In this document: piece after piece, positions 1-6,719 of the stretch
How positions within the stretch are numbered: position 1 is the first letter of the stretch
Layout of the letters: each line of letters begins with the position of its first letter
Assembly (NCBI GenBank): GCA_015654825.1
Contig: JAATGE010000117.1
Span: 1 to 8,561, forward strand
DNA: 8,561 nt
Reading direction: 5' to 3'
Source: Rhodospirillales bacterium
GTDB taxonomy: Bacteria; Pseudomonadota; Alphaproteobacteria; Acetobacterales; Acetobacteraceae
Position numbers and translations under genes: made by a program
The notes under the pieces: model-generated
The model's input: only the letters and a program-made list of their open reading frames with translations
What the model was told of the DNA's origin: nothing
Databases searched by the model: none

Positions 1-64
1 CGACATTGTGCCGGTTGCGGTCCATGCCTGGCTCCGGATTGCCCAGCCCGACCCACAGCCTCAC
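1..64 (-). CDS. pth: Peptidyl-tRNA hydrolase, N-terminal 21 codons (cut by window edge)
   Basis: Pth cleaves the ester bond of peptidyl-tRNAs released prematurely from ribosomes and recycles the tRNA in the cytoplasm. A GTG start at 64-62 opens a frame whose first residues read MRLWVGLGNPEPGMDRNRHN. This is the family's N-terminal signature, usually GLGNPGP followed by RHNVG. Asn9 and His19 match the substrate-binding Asn and catalytic His of E. coli Pth (Asn10, His20). The start lies 3 nt after the rplY stop codon, so the two are very probably co-transcribed, and the rplY-pth order is common in alphaproteobacteria. The RBS would lie within the AAG-rich end of rplY and is weak. Only the start is present; the rest lies left of base 1. 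Confidence 0.88.
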   Translation of the reverse strand, partial: MRLWVGLGNPEPGMDRNRHNV

Positions 65-67
65 GGC

Positions 68-787
68 TTACTTCTTCTTTGCGGCCGCCGGCTTGGCGGG
101 CGCTGCCTTGGCCGGCGCCGCTTTGGCCGGCGCTGCCTTGGCCTTTGCCGGTGCCGCGGCAGTGGCCGGCGCGGCCGCGCCGGCTGCTGCCTCCGCCGGT
201 GCGTCGCCAGCGGACTTCGTCGGCGGCGCGACCGTCGCCACCACGAAGTCACGCTCGGCGATCGTCGGGCGAATGCCTTCGGTCCCGCGCAAATCGTGCC
301 AGCGTATGGCGGCGTTGATTTCCAGCGGCCCGAGATCGACCTCGAAGAAGGCCGGCACGTGGTCCGGGTCGGCCCACACCTCGATCGTGTGGCGCACGAT
401 ATTCAGCACGCCGCCGCGCTTCAGCCCGGGGCTGGTCGCCTCGTTCAGGTAATGCACGGCCAGCGCCACGCGAATGTGCTCGCCGGGCGCCAGGCGCTGA
501 AAATCGACGTGTTCCGGCGTATCCTTCACCGGATGGAACTGCACATCGCGCATTAGCGCGCGATGGCTTTCACCGGCGACCTTCAGCTCGAACAGCCGCG
601 AGCGCCAGCCGCCGCGGTTCACTTCCTTGGTAACCAGCGCGGGGTCGAGCGCCAACAGGGTGGGGGCCTGCTTGGCCCCATAGATAACAGCAGGCACCTT
701 GCCTGCCCGCCGGGTCGCACGCGCCGCCCCCTTACCAGCTCGCGCACGCGCCTCGGCCTCTAGTGACGTGTATTCGGCCTTAGCCAT
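68..787 (-). CDS. rplY: 50S ribosomal protein L25/general stress protein Ctc (long TL5 type)
   Basis: L25 binds 5S rRNA in the large ribosomal subunit. The 239-residue product has the long two-domain form. The N-terminal 5S-binding beta domain covers about residues 7-97 and includes [12 protein letters not shown] (26-37) and the [12 protein letters not shown] stretch (85-96). The TL5-type beta domain covers about 100-186, with [13 protein letters not shown] (133-145) and [12 protein letters not shown]. Residues 187-239 form a low-complexity Ala/Pro/Lys tail ending in KKK, probably disordered and RNA-binding. The ATG at 787 fits the usual MAK start; a GGAG lies very close upstream, which is a short spacing. 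pth follows after 3 nt. The tail contains a tandem DNA repeat and a leader hairpin precedes the gene (separate entries). Confidence 0.95.
   Translation of the reverse strand: MAKAEYTSLEAEARARAGKGAARATRRAGKVPAVIYGAKQAPTLLALDPALVTKEVNRGGWRSRLFELKVAGESHRALMRDVQFHPVKDTPEHVDFQRLAPGEHIRVALAVHYLNEATSPGLKRGGVLNIVRHTIEVWADPDHVPAFFEVDLGPLEINAAIRWHDLRGTEGIRPTIAERDFVVATVAPPTKSAGDAPAEAAAGAAAPATAAAPAKAKAAPAKAAPAKAAPAKPAAAKKK
100..144 (-). repeat. Three tandem 15-bp units encoding a KAAPA repeat in the L25 tail
   Basis: Three consecutive 15-bp units at 100-114, 115-129 and 130-144 differ at only a few positions. On the coding strand they encode a five-residue Lys-Ala-Ala-Pro-Ala repeat within the disordered C-terminal tail of L25. 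The period is a multiple of three, so slippage would change tail length without breaking the frame. Confidence 0.8.
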
Positions 788-801
788 GCTCCAACAGGAA
801 A

Positions 802-825
802 CGCCGGCCTCCAGGGGTGCCGGCG
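802..825 (-). promoter_or_regulatory. Hairpin in the rplY leader
   Basis: A perfect 7-bp inverted repeat, CGCCGGC at 802-808 and GCCGGCG at 819-825, encloses a 10-nt loop. On the minus strand the hairpin ends 14 nt before the rplY ATG and is followed by TTTCCTGTT and the GGAG. It could be a leader structure affecting translation or a weak attenuator. No function can be assigned from the sequence alone. Confidence 0.45.
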
Positions 826-857
826 AAGCGCGGGCGTGTAGAACAACAAGGCGGGAT

Positions 858-946
858 AAGCAAGGGTTGGCCTCCGGCGGCCAGGGGCGCCGCCCCCTGG
901 ACCCCGGCCGGCGTGCCGCCGTGGTCTTTAGCGCTGCGCGGCGGGA
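858..946 (+). repeat. Dispersed multi-hairpin repeat, copy R1
   Basis: This GC-rich intergenic repeat starts with AAGCAAGG and contains successive small inverted repeats: GGCC-TCCGGC-GGCC, a CCAGGGG...CCCCTGG stem around 882-900, and CGGC-GT-GCCG. It ends in GCGCTGCGCGGCGGGA. Its right half aligns well with copy R5 (8282-8360), sharing CGGCGTGCCGCCG and GCGCTGCGCGGCGGGA. It fills most of the gap between the methyltransferase stop (959) and the rplY start (787) and could act as a processing or termination structure for the minus-strand methyltransferase transcript. Confidence 0.75.
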
Positions 947-958
947 GTTAACGCGCGA

Positions 959-1672
959 CTAGATCGGCTCTGGGGCGATTACCTGGCGGCGGACAACCGC
1001 CCCGGTGGGAAGCGCGGCGTAGGCGTCTTTTACGGCCTCGGTCAGGGTTACGCCGGCGAGATTGCGCGCGACGGCGTGGCCCGCCTGCTCCCATACCGGC
1101 CAGCCACGCAGCACCGCGCGGATGTTGGTCGGCGGCACGAACAGGGCCGCATCCCGCCGCTCCGGGCGGAACATGCCTGCGGCCAGCAGAGCGGCAAGCT
1201 GCCCCGGACTGTACGGATGACCCTGGCCGAACGGGGTGCTCTCCACATGCGCCCACAGGCCGATACGATTTGGCGCGACAACCAAAATGCGGCCGTCATC
1301 CTTCAGCACGCGCCATACCTCGCGCAACAGGCGCCTTGCGTCGTCGGCAACGTCCACGCCGTGCACCAGCAGAATACGGTCGAAACTCAGGTCGGGGAAC
1401 GGCAGGCGGTCCTCCGCCACCAGGCAGGCGTGGCGGGAAATGGCCGGGGCAAGTTTTTCCGGCACCGCGGCCAGGCAGCGGTACGCCGCATTCTGCCACA
1501 GCGGCAAATAAGGCTCGGCAAAACCGAGCCCAAGCACCGACTGCCCAGCCAGATCGGGCCAGAACGCCGCCATGCGCTCGCGCAGCACCGCGATCGCCGT
1601 CGCACCCCTCGGCGAGGCGTAGAAGGCGGCGGCCGAACCCGCGGGAGCGGTGATCTCTACGGTGCCGTGCAT
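959..1672 (-). CDS. Class I SAM-dependent methyltransferase (methyltransferase 11-like)
   Basis: This is a putative cytoplasmic S-adenosylmethionine-dependent methyltransferase of unknown substrate. With the start used here (237 residues), a degenerate SAM motif I, VLGLGFAEPYL, lies at about 46-56, preceded by FYASPRG. Then come EDRLPFPDLSFDRILLVHGVD (post-I/motif II region, about 87-107), VWRVLKDDGRILVVAPN (motif III region) and a variable C-terminal half with GHPYSPGQL. The first glycine-rich loop lacks the usual GxGxG, as in relatives with LGYATPYL. An upstream in-frame ATG at 1708 adds 12 residues, but the shorter start better matches the usual distance to FYAS; neither has a strong RBS. 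It is divergent from gloB, with 59 bp between the starts. Family is confident, substrate unknown. Confidence 0.85.
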   Translation of the reverse strand: MHGTVEITAPAGSAAAFYASPRGATAIAVLRERMAAFWPDLAGQSVLGLGFAEPYLPLWQNAAYRCLAAVPEKLAPAISRHACLVAEDRLPFPDLSFDRILLVHGVDVADDARRLLREVWRVLKDDGRILVVAPNRIGLWAHVESTPFGQGHPYSPGQLAALLAAGMFRPERRDAALFVPPTNIRAVLRGWPVWEQAGHAVARNLAGVTLTEAVKDAYAALPTGAVVRRQVIAPEPI

Positions 1673-1731
1673 GGTGCCGCCGGATGGGGGGATGCTAGTG
1701 AAGCGCATCCCTGGCCCGCGAGGTAGTGATC

Positions 1732-2454
1732 ATGAGCGTGACCGTCCAGCCCGTGCCCATCCTCTCCGACAACTATGCGTGGCTGTTGCGTGACACGGCC
1801 ACAGGCGCGGTGGCCATCGTCGACCCCGCGGATGCCGCCGGTGTCGCTCCCGCCATCGAGGCTGCGGGACGCCTGGACCTGATCCTGCTGACCCACCATC
1901 ACCTGGACCACGTGTTCGGCACCGACGAGGTGCGCGCCCGCTGGGGCTGTCCCGTGGTTGGGGCAGCAGCGGACGCCTACCGGCTGCCGAAACTGGATAT
2001 CGCCGTGCGCGAAGGCGACCTGGTGCCGTTCGGCGACAGCGAGGCGCGCGTGATCGAGGTGCCCGGCCACACGCGCGGCCACATCGCCTATTTTTTCGCC
2101 AACGGCGCGGTACTGCTGGCCGGCGACACGCTGTTCTCCGTCGGCTGCGGCAAGCTGCTGGAGGGCACGGCGGAGGAAATGTTTGCCTCGCTGAAAAAAC
2201 TCTCCGCTTTGCCGGACCACACCCTGATCGCCTGCGGCCACGAATACACCGAAAACAACGTGCGGTTCGCGCTGACCGTGGAGCCGGAAAACCTGGCGCT
2301 GCACGCCCGCGCGCTGGAGGTCATGCAGTTGCGTTCCGCGGGCCAGCCTACGGTGCCGTCCATTCTGGCACAGGAGCGTGCCACCAACCCGTTCCTGCGC
2401 GCGCCTACGGCCGCGCGCCTCGGGGAAATCCGTACCGCCAAGGATCGTTTTTAG
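1732..2454 (+). CDS. gloB: Hydroxyacylglutathione hydrolase (glyoxalase II)
   Basis: Glyoxalase II hydrolyses S-D-lactoylglutathione to D-lactate and glutathione, the second step of methylglyoxal detoxification. It is a metallo-beta-lactamase-fold enzyme with a binuclear metal site. In this 240-residue product the metal motif T-H-H-H-L-D-H is at 54-60, so the ligands are His55, His57, Asp59 and His60, followed by His113 (PGHTRGH), Asp132 (AGDTLF) and His170 (CGHEYT). The C-terminal NPFLR (219-223) is typical of gloB rather than general MBL hydrolases. The ATG at 1732 has a GAGG at 1720-1723, 8 nt upstream, which favours it over the in-frame GTG at 1726. It is divergent from the methyltransferase. 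Length and all key residues are normal. Confidence 0.95.
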   Translation: MSVTVQPVPILSDNYAWLLRDTATGAVAIVDPADAAGVAPAIEAAGRLDLILLTHHHLDHVFGTDEVRARWGCPVVGAAADAYRLPKLDIAVREGDLVPFGDSEARVIEVPGHTRGHIAYFFANGAVLLAGDTLFSVGCGKLLEGTAEEMFASLKKLSALPDHTLIACGHEYTENNVRFALTVEPENLALHARALEVMQLRSAGQPTVPSILAQERATNPFLRAPTAARLGEIRTAKDRF

Positions 2455-2488
2455 CGCGGGCGCCTCGGGCAAAGGCGAAGCCAAAATG

Positions 2489-2564
2489 AACAAAAGTTTT
2501 TTGGTTCTTTTTTTCAAAAAAGAACAAGCACTTCTTTTTGAAAAAAGAAGCAAAAACTTTTGTT
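2489..2564. repeat. AT-rich palindromic element with two nested hairpins (cloverleaf-like)
   Basis: The outer arms 2489-2503 and 2551-2564 (AACAAAAGTTTTTG type) are complementary over about 14 bp with one extra T on the left. Between them are two similar hairpins: 2504-2525, a 10-bp stem GTTCTTTTTT/AAAAAAGAAC with a 2-nt loop, and 2531-2550, a 9-bp stem CTTCTTTTT/AAAAAGAAG with a 2-nt loop. The whole can fold as a three-way junction on either strand. It is very AT-rich within GC-rich surroundings. It lies 34 nt after the gloB stop and ends 28 nt before the thioesterase RBS. The stems lack the GC-rich base of a classical terminator. From memory, similar elements recur in Acetobacteraceae genomes, but I could not check this. 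Confidence 0.85.
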
Positions 2565-2602
2565 AATTGTTCCTTGTTCGACGACGCAAGTTGGAGTCGG
2601 TA

Positions 2603-3046
2603 ATGCAGGATTACGCCGAACGCGAACTGCGCAAGCGCGACGTGCCGATCGGGTTCATGGCGCATGTCGGCGCCGAAATTGTGGAGGTGGGGCCGGGCAC
2701 TTGCACGGTTTCCGTTACGCGCCGGCCGGAGCTGCTGCAGCGGCTCGGCTGGCTGCACGGCGGCGTTATCGCTTTTCTGGTGGATAATTCGGCCGGCATC
2801 GCGGTCGGCACGCTGCTGGGCCCGGGCCAGGCCGTCGTCACCGCCGAGTTCAAGGTCAATTTCCTGGCGCCCGCACGCGGCGAGCGCGCGTTCAGCCGCG
2901 CGCGCGTCATCAAGCCCGGCCGCCGCACGGTCGTTGTCGCCGCCGATGTCTATTCCGTGCAGGCCGGTGCCGAGATACACGCGGCAACCGCGCTGGTAAC
3001 AATCGCCATCGTTGCCGCACCGGCCGAAGCCGGCGCGCCGTCCTAG
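2603..3046 (+). CDS. PaaI-family hotdog-fold thioesterase
   Basis: This is a putative acyl-CoA thioesterase that hydrolyses the thioester of a small or aromatic acyl-CoA; the substrate cannot be read from the sequence. The 147-residue product shows the single hotdog domain. The HGG motif is at 52-54 in GWLHGGVIAFLVDNSAG, with Asp61 in the position of the family's catalytic acid. The strand motif TAEFKVNFLAPARG (80-93) and the closing strands RRTVVVAADVYS and HAATALVTIAIV complete the fold. The start at 2603 is set by GGAG at 2593-2596, 6 nt upstream; the frame is open further upstream but starts there have no RBS and lack family similarity. The AT-rich palindrome lies just upstream. The stop codon sits inside a strong hairpin, and the S53 peptidase gene converges on it. 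Confidence 0.9.
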   Translation: MQDYAERELRKRDVPIGFMAHVGAEIVEVGPGTCTVSVTRRPELLQRLGWLHGGVIAFLVDNSAGIAVGTLLGPGQAVVTAEFKVNFLAPARGERAFSRARVIKPGRRTVVVAADVYSVQAGAEIHAATALVTIAIVAAPAEAGAPS

Positions 3047-3056
3047 GCGCGCCGGC
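3029..3056. terminator. Perfect 11-bp hairpin spanning the thioesterase stop codon
   Basis: GCCGGCGCGCC (3029-3039) and GGCGCGCCGGC (3046-3056) form a perfect 11-bp stem around a 6-nt loop, GTCCTA. The thioesterase stop TAG (3044-3046) lies at the loop and first stem base. The gene on the right is convergent and stops at 3082, so the hairpin may act as a transcript end or 3'-protecting structure for both strands. No U-tract follows on either strand, so it is not a classical intrinsic terminator. Confidence 0.55.
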
Positions 3057-3081
3057 AACTCTCCCCGTTACGAGACCGACA

Positions 3082-4635
3082 CTACAGCACCGCTGCCAGC
3101 GCCGTGCCACGCGGCGAGCCGAGGCCGGTGCAGGCATCCCACCCCGCCTGCGCCACGAAGCCATCGTTGCCGCCATGCACGATGTCGGTCAGCGCCGGCC
3201 GATTGGCATAGAGCTTCGGATTTATCAGGCCGCGCGAATTGCCCTTCGCCTGATTGATCAGCGCAATCAGCCCCGCCCACAGCGGCGCCACCGCGCTGGT
3301 GCCCCCGAACACCAGGCTCTGGCCGTCCACGCGCACGCGATAGCCGCTGACCGGATCGGCATTGCCGGCGACATCGGGCACGCCGCGCTTCTGCAACGGT
3401 GCCGTCGTGCCGGCGGAGTCCTTGGTACGCAGGCTGACCTGCCAGGACGGCGTCGCGAAGTACGAACTGACACCGCCGCCGCCGGCGCCGCCATGCGGCC
3501 CGTCGTTCCAAACCGTTTCGCTGAGGATCGTGGTCCCATGAGCCTGGATATTGGTCCCGCCGCACGCCGTGACGTGCGGGCTGGAGGCCGGGAAATCCAC
3601 ATGGAATTTGCCGTCGTTGAGGCCGTCGCTGGCGCCGTTGTCGCCGGCCGCCGCCAGCACGGTAACGCCGAGCGCCGCCGCATCCTGAAACGCCTGGTCG
3701 TACGCGTTCAGCGACTGCGCGGTCCAGCTCGCTTCCGGCCCGCCCCAGCTTATCGATATGACCGACGGCTTGTTGACCGCGTCATGCACGGCCGTCGTTA
3801 TGGCGTTGAGGAAGCCCGAATCCGTATTGGGCGCGAAATAGACCGCCAGGTGCGCCGCCGGGGCGACCGCGCCGGCCACCTCGATATCCAGCATCACCTC
3901 GCCATCCGGCCCGGCGGCGCTGCCGGTCGGGTGGTTGTGCGCATTGTCCACCGAAATGGCGGTGACCCGCGGCGGTGCAACGCCAAGCTGGTTGAAATAT
4001 GTTCTGAGGTCGCGCGGCCGGTAGCCGCCGCCGAGTTCGATGATGGCAATGCATTGGCCCGCGCCGGTACCGGCAGGGAAACCATAAAGCCGGGCGATCT
4101 GCGACGGCGTGAACGCGGTAGCGGCCGCCGGCGCCGCCGATCCGTTCAGGCCGCGCAAATGCGGTCGCGCCGCGGGCCGATCGTCCAGCCCCAGCACCGC
4201 CTCCACGGTCCCTGCCAGCTCGTTGGGTACATGGATCGGGCCGGTGCGGCCGCGATAAGTACCGCCTTCGTGTTCGAATTGCTGCAGCTCCACCTCAAAC
4301 GCATCGGAAAACTGCGCGACCGTGCCGGCCAGCACGATGGTGCGGCGCGCCGCGTCCTGCTGCACGACCGACAGCCCATGCGCGACAGCGAATTTCTTCA
4401 CCGCGGCGAAATCGGCGCTCGACGCACCGTGATGTTGCGCGAACTCCTCGCGGCTCAGATGCTTGGCTGGCGCATCCGGCCGCGCGAGCTCGCCGACGCG
4501 CGCCGCCAACTCGGCGGAAGCCTGCCGGCGGACCAGCACGGTCACCTCCAGCCGCTCGGCGGGATCCGCCTTGCCGATCACCAGTGCGCCCGGCATCGTG
4601 GCGCGAACGCTGCCGGCCAGGATTGTGTGTGTCAT
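3082..4635 (-). CDS. S53 family serine-carboxyl peptidase, kumamolisin-like (sedolisin)
   Basis: This is an acid-active endopeptidase proenzyme of 517 residues. Residues 1 to about 165 match the pro-kumamolisin activation domain (LAGSVRATMPGA, EVTVLVRRQAS, REEFAQHHGAS, VEAVLGLDDRPAARPH). Processing would fall near 165-175, before AFTPSQIARLYGFP. In the catalytic domain Glu246 and Asp250 (GPDGEVMLDIEVAG), oxyanion Asp332 (AAGDNGASDG) and nucleophile Ser447 (GGTSAVAPLWAG) are all present. The C-terminal calcium site is represented by Asp484-Ile485 and GWDACTGLGSPRG (498-510). Similarity to kumamolisin runs along the whole length. No Sec signal peptide or hydrophobic N-terminus is visible; kumamolisin itself also lacks a classical one, so the secretion route is unclear. 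The start has an excellent RBS, GGGAGG, at 4649-4644. It is convergent with the thioesterase and divergent from the permease. Confidence 0.95.
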   Translation of the reverse strand: MTHTILAGSVRATMPGALVIGKADPAERLEVTVLVRRQASAELAARVGELARPDAPAKHLSREEFAQHHGASSADFAAVKKFAVAHGLSVVQQDAARRTIVLAGTVAQFSDAFEVELQQFEHEGGTYRGRTGPIHVPNELAGTVEAVLGLDDRPAARPHLRGLNGSAAPAAATAFTPSQIARLYGFPAGTGAGQCIAIIELGGGYRPRDLRTYFNQLGVAPPRVTAISVDNAHNHPTGSAAGPDGEVMLDIEVAGAVAPAAHLAVYFAPNTDSGFLNAITTAVHDAVNKPSVISISWGGPEASWTAQSLNAYDQAFQDAAALGVTVLAAAGDNGASDGLNDGKFHVDFPASSPHVTACGGTNIQAHGTTILSETVWNDGPHGGAGGGGVSSYFATPSWQVSLRTKDSAGTTAPLQKRGVPDVAGNADPVSGYRVRVDGQSLVFGGTSAVAPLWAGLIALINQAKGNSRGLINPKLYANRPALTDIVHGGNDGFVAQAGWDACTGLGSPRGTALAAVL

Positions 4636-4863
4636 TGCGAAAACCTCCCTTTTTTGCTGTGCGGCCGCCCGCGTGCGGCCATTGATCGGAGGGCGGACCA
4701 GCGCGGCACACTACAACCGCGCGCATTTACGCACCAGCCACCGGTTGCACGACGTCAATCAAATACTCGCGATGGTTGAAACGTTCGCCCGCAGCAGCGC
4801 CCACACACGCGCCGGTTGCAGCGCCCTTCATTCTCCCGCGAACCCGGGCGCCGTTCCTTGGCG

Positions 4864-6252
4864 GTGATCGAACAGCGCTCCATCGGCTACGTGCCGCTGC
4901 GCGAGCGTCACGGCCACGCCTGGCACCTGTGGCCCGTGTGGTTCATGGGCGATGCCCACCTCGCCACACTGGCCGCCGGCACGATCGGCGTGGCGCAGGG
5001 GCTGAACCTGCTATGGGCCGCCGTGGCGATCATCGGCGGCAGCGCCCTCGGTACCTTCTTCATGGCGTTCCATGCCGCGCAGGGGCCGCAACTCGGCCTG
5101 CCGCAAATGATTCAGTCGCGGCCGCAATTCGGCTACCGCGGCGCGCTGCTCGTTTGGGTTGTCGCCCTGGTAACCTATGTCGGCTTCAACGCCGTCAATC
5201 AGCAACTCGCCGGGCAGACGTTGCACCTGCTGACCGGCGCCGATCCGCGGCTGGCGTTCACCGCATTCTCGCTCGTTGCCGTCGCACTCGCGGTGGTCGG
5301 CTACGACTGGATCCACATCGCGCAGCGCGTGCTGGCCGCCGTACTGATCGCCGCCCTGCTGGCCTATACGATCGGCGCGGACCTCACGCTGCACTTGCAA
5401 GCGGCGCAATTCTCGATCTCCGGCTTCGCGGCCACACCGTTCCTCTCCCAATTCTTTGCCGCCGCCGCCTACCAGCTGAGCTGGTCGATCTACGTTTCGG
5501 ACTACTCCCGGTACCTGCCGCGCGACGTCGGCGTGCGCGGCGCTTTCTGGTGGACGTTTTCCGGCGGCCTGATCGGTGGCGCGTGGATGATGCTGGTCGG
5601 CATGCTCGCGGCTGCCGGCAGCCCGGGGCGCGAGCTGGCCGCCTCGGTGCGCGCCGCCGGCGACGCCGTTTACCCGGGCTTCGGCGCGCCGTTGCTGCTC
5701 ACCAGCCTGCTCGGGCTGGTGACCATCACCAGCCTCAATCTCTACGGCGGATCGCTGACGTTGCTGAGCATGGTGGACTCGTTCGGCGGCAAATGGGCCG
5801 GCGTGCGCGCCCGCATGGTGAGCCTGGCGCTGATCGCCGCCGCCTCCACCGCTATCGCAACATTCTCGTCCGACGATTTCGTCGGCCGGTTCGCCGATCT
5901 GCTGGCGTTGCTGCTCTACCTGTTCACGCCCTGGACGGCGATCAACCTGGTGGATTTCTACGTCGTTCGGCACGGCCACTATTCGGTGCGGGAGATCTTC
6001 AATCCACACGGCATGTACGGGCGCTGGAACTGGCGCGGACTGGTCGCTTACGCCGGCGGGTTCGTTGCCATGGTGCCGTTCTTCAGCACCGGCCTCTATA
6101 CCGGCCCGGTGGCACGCGCGCTCGGCGGCGCGGATATTGCGATGGTCGTGGGGCTGCCGGTTTCCGCCGCGATTTATCTGCTGGCCTGCCGCTCGCTCGA
6201 TATCGCGGCCGACCGTGCCACGGCCGCGGCGGCCGATGTCGGGCTGGAGTAA
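4864..6252 (+). CDS. NCS1 family cytosine/purine-type permease
   Basis: This is an inner-membrane secondary transporter of the nucleobase:cation symporter-1 family, which takes up cytosine, purines, allantoin, hydantoins or related compounds; the substrate is not determinable here. The 462-residue product opens with IEQRSIGYVPLRERHG, a typical NCS1 N-terminus, and has about twelve hydrophobic segments. Hallmarks are GPQLGLPQMIQSRPQFGY (74-91), YVSDYSRYLP (210-219) and TPWTAINLVDFYVVRHGHY (355-373), the last two strongly diagnostic. The start is uncertain: no in-frame ATG exists near the N-terminus. GTG at 4864 was chosen because it begins right at the conserved region; TTG at 4858 or 4816 would add 2 or 16 residues. 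None has a clear RBS. The S53 gene diverges upstream and no co-transcribed metabolic enzyme is present. Confidence 0.92.
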   Translation: MIEQRSIGYVPLRERHGHAWHLWPVWFMGDAHLATLAAGTIGVAQGLNLLWAAVAIIGGSALGTFFMAFHAAQGPQLGLPQMIQSRPQFGYRGALLVWVVALVTYVGFNAVNQQLAGQTLHLLTGADPRLAFTAFSLVAVALAVVGYDWIHIAQRVLAAVLIAALLAYTIGADLTLHLQAAQFSISGFAATPFLSQFFAAAAYQLSWSIYVSDYSRYLPRDVGVRGAFWWTFSGGLIGGAWMMLVGMLAAAGSPGRELAASVRAAGDAVYPGFGAPLLLTSLLGLVTITSLNLYGGSLTLLSMVDSFGGKWAGVRARMVSLALIAAASTAIATFSSDDFVGRFADLLALLLYLFTPWTAINLVDFYVVRHGHYSVREIFNPHGMYGRWNWRGLVAYAGGFVAMVPFFSTGLYTGPVARALGGADIAMVVGLPVSAAIYLLACRSLDIAADRATAAAADVGLE

Positions 6253-6285
6253 TACCAATACGCGTAAAGGTCGACACATCCGAAG

Positions 6286-6377
6286 CGGCGAGGGCTCTGC
6301 CCCATGGCCGAAAGCTAAGCGAGAGAAGCAAGGCCAGGGCTCTGCCCTGGACCCGCTGGGGACAAGTCCCCAGACCC
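6286..6377 (+). repeat. Dispersed multi-hairpin repeat, copy R2 (two modules)
   Basis: Starting about 35 nt after the permease stop, module one is AGGGCTCTGCCCCAT at 6291-6305. Module two begins with AAGCAAGG at 6326 and contains a 7-bp hairpin CCAGGGC-TCT-GCCCTGG (6334-6350), the linker ACCCG, and an 8-bp hairpin CTGGGGAC-AA-GTCCCCAG (6356-6373), followed by ACCCC. Positions 6326-6347 are identical over 22 nt to the reverse strand of 7275-7296. The position and orientation suit a 3'-end structure for the permease transcript. Confidence 0.85.
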
Positions 6378-6539
6378 CATCTTATCCGTTCCGAAATTAG
6401 CATCGACACTGAGGCGAAAGACAGAGATCAATCAGCCTGCACTGGCCATGCCGAAGACTCACGCCGCCCAGCGCGAACGACAACGGCGGCACGGGGTCGG
6501 GCTCCAGAGGGAGCGCCGGCGTTTCTTCTCGTGCCAGAC
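6378..6539. other. Non-coding stretch with no recognised content
   Basis: Between repeat R2 and the terminator candidate I see no frame with a plausible RBS, no family motif and no RNA gene. Open frames crossing here on both strands are compositional and extend from shadows of the neighbouring genes. Confidence 0.5.
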
Positions 6540-6564
6540 CGGCGCCTGACGCCGCCTTTTATTT
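6540..6564 (+). terminator. Weak intrinsic terminator candidate
   Basis: CGGCG (6540-6544) and CGCCG (6550-6554) can pair around a CCTGA loop. The stem is followed by CC and TTTTATTT (6557-6564), a run of T unusual for this GC-rich sequence. The stem has only 5 bp. If real, it insulates the downstream promoter and orphan gene from permease read-through. Confidence 0.35.
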
Positions 6565-6579
6565 GAAGCGGACCAACGG

Positions 6580-6585
6580 TATAAT
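6580..6585 (+). promoter_or_regulatory. Perfect TATAAT -10 box upstream of the orphan gene
   Basis: TATAAT matches the sigma70-type -10 consensus exactly, which is rare in DNA this GC-rich. Transcription would start near 6592, giving a leader of about 130 nt to the ATG at 6720. The -35 region at 17-bp spacing is poor (TTTTAT); TTGAAG at 6563-6568 is too close at 11 bp. The leader contains a GGCGCC inverted pair around 6650-6685 that could fold. Confidence 0.5.
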
Positions 6586-6719
6586 CCCCCGGGCCTGGAC
6601 GCACCCGGTCCCCTGCCGGCGAGCCTTACGCATTGCCGTGCACACATCGGCGCCATATGGCGATCGCTCGGCGCCAGCAGCCCTTCTTCGCAGGGCCCCA
6701 CCTCAAAGGAAACCATATC

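Noticed and set aside
1657..2553. A 298-codon minus-strand frame opposite gloB
   Set aside because: It is an antisense shadow of gloB; its start lies in the AT-rich palindrome and gives a meaningless Lys/Phe-rich N-terminus.
4661..4680. GGCCGC/GCGGCC hairpin upstream of the S53 gene as a terminator
   Set aside because: The stem is short and self-palindromic and is followed by A residues on the sense strand, not U.
3175..4779. A 534-codon open frame on the plus strand opposite the S53 peptidase
   Set aside because: It is a compositional shadow of the well-supported peptidase gene, rich in Arg, with no family motif and no RBS.
5011..6279. A 422-codon minus-strand frame opposite the permease
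   Set aside because: It is an antisense shadow rich in Gln, Arg and His with no recognisable domain.
4776..6566. A 596-codon plus-strand frame overlapping the permease
   Set aside because: It is the +1 shadow of the NCS1 gene: Arg/Ala-rich and without membrane segments, while the true frame has all NCS1 hallmarks.
6563..6568. TTGAAG as a -35 box for the TATAAT at 6580
   Set aside because: The spacing is only 11 bp, too short for a sigma70-type promoter.
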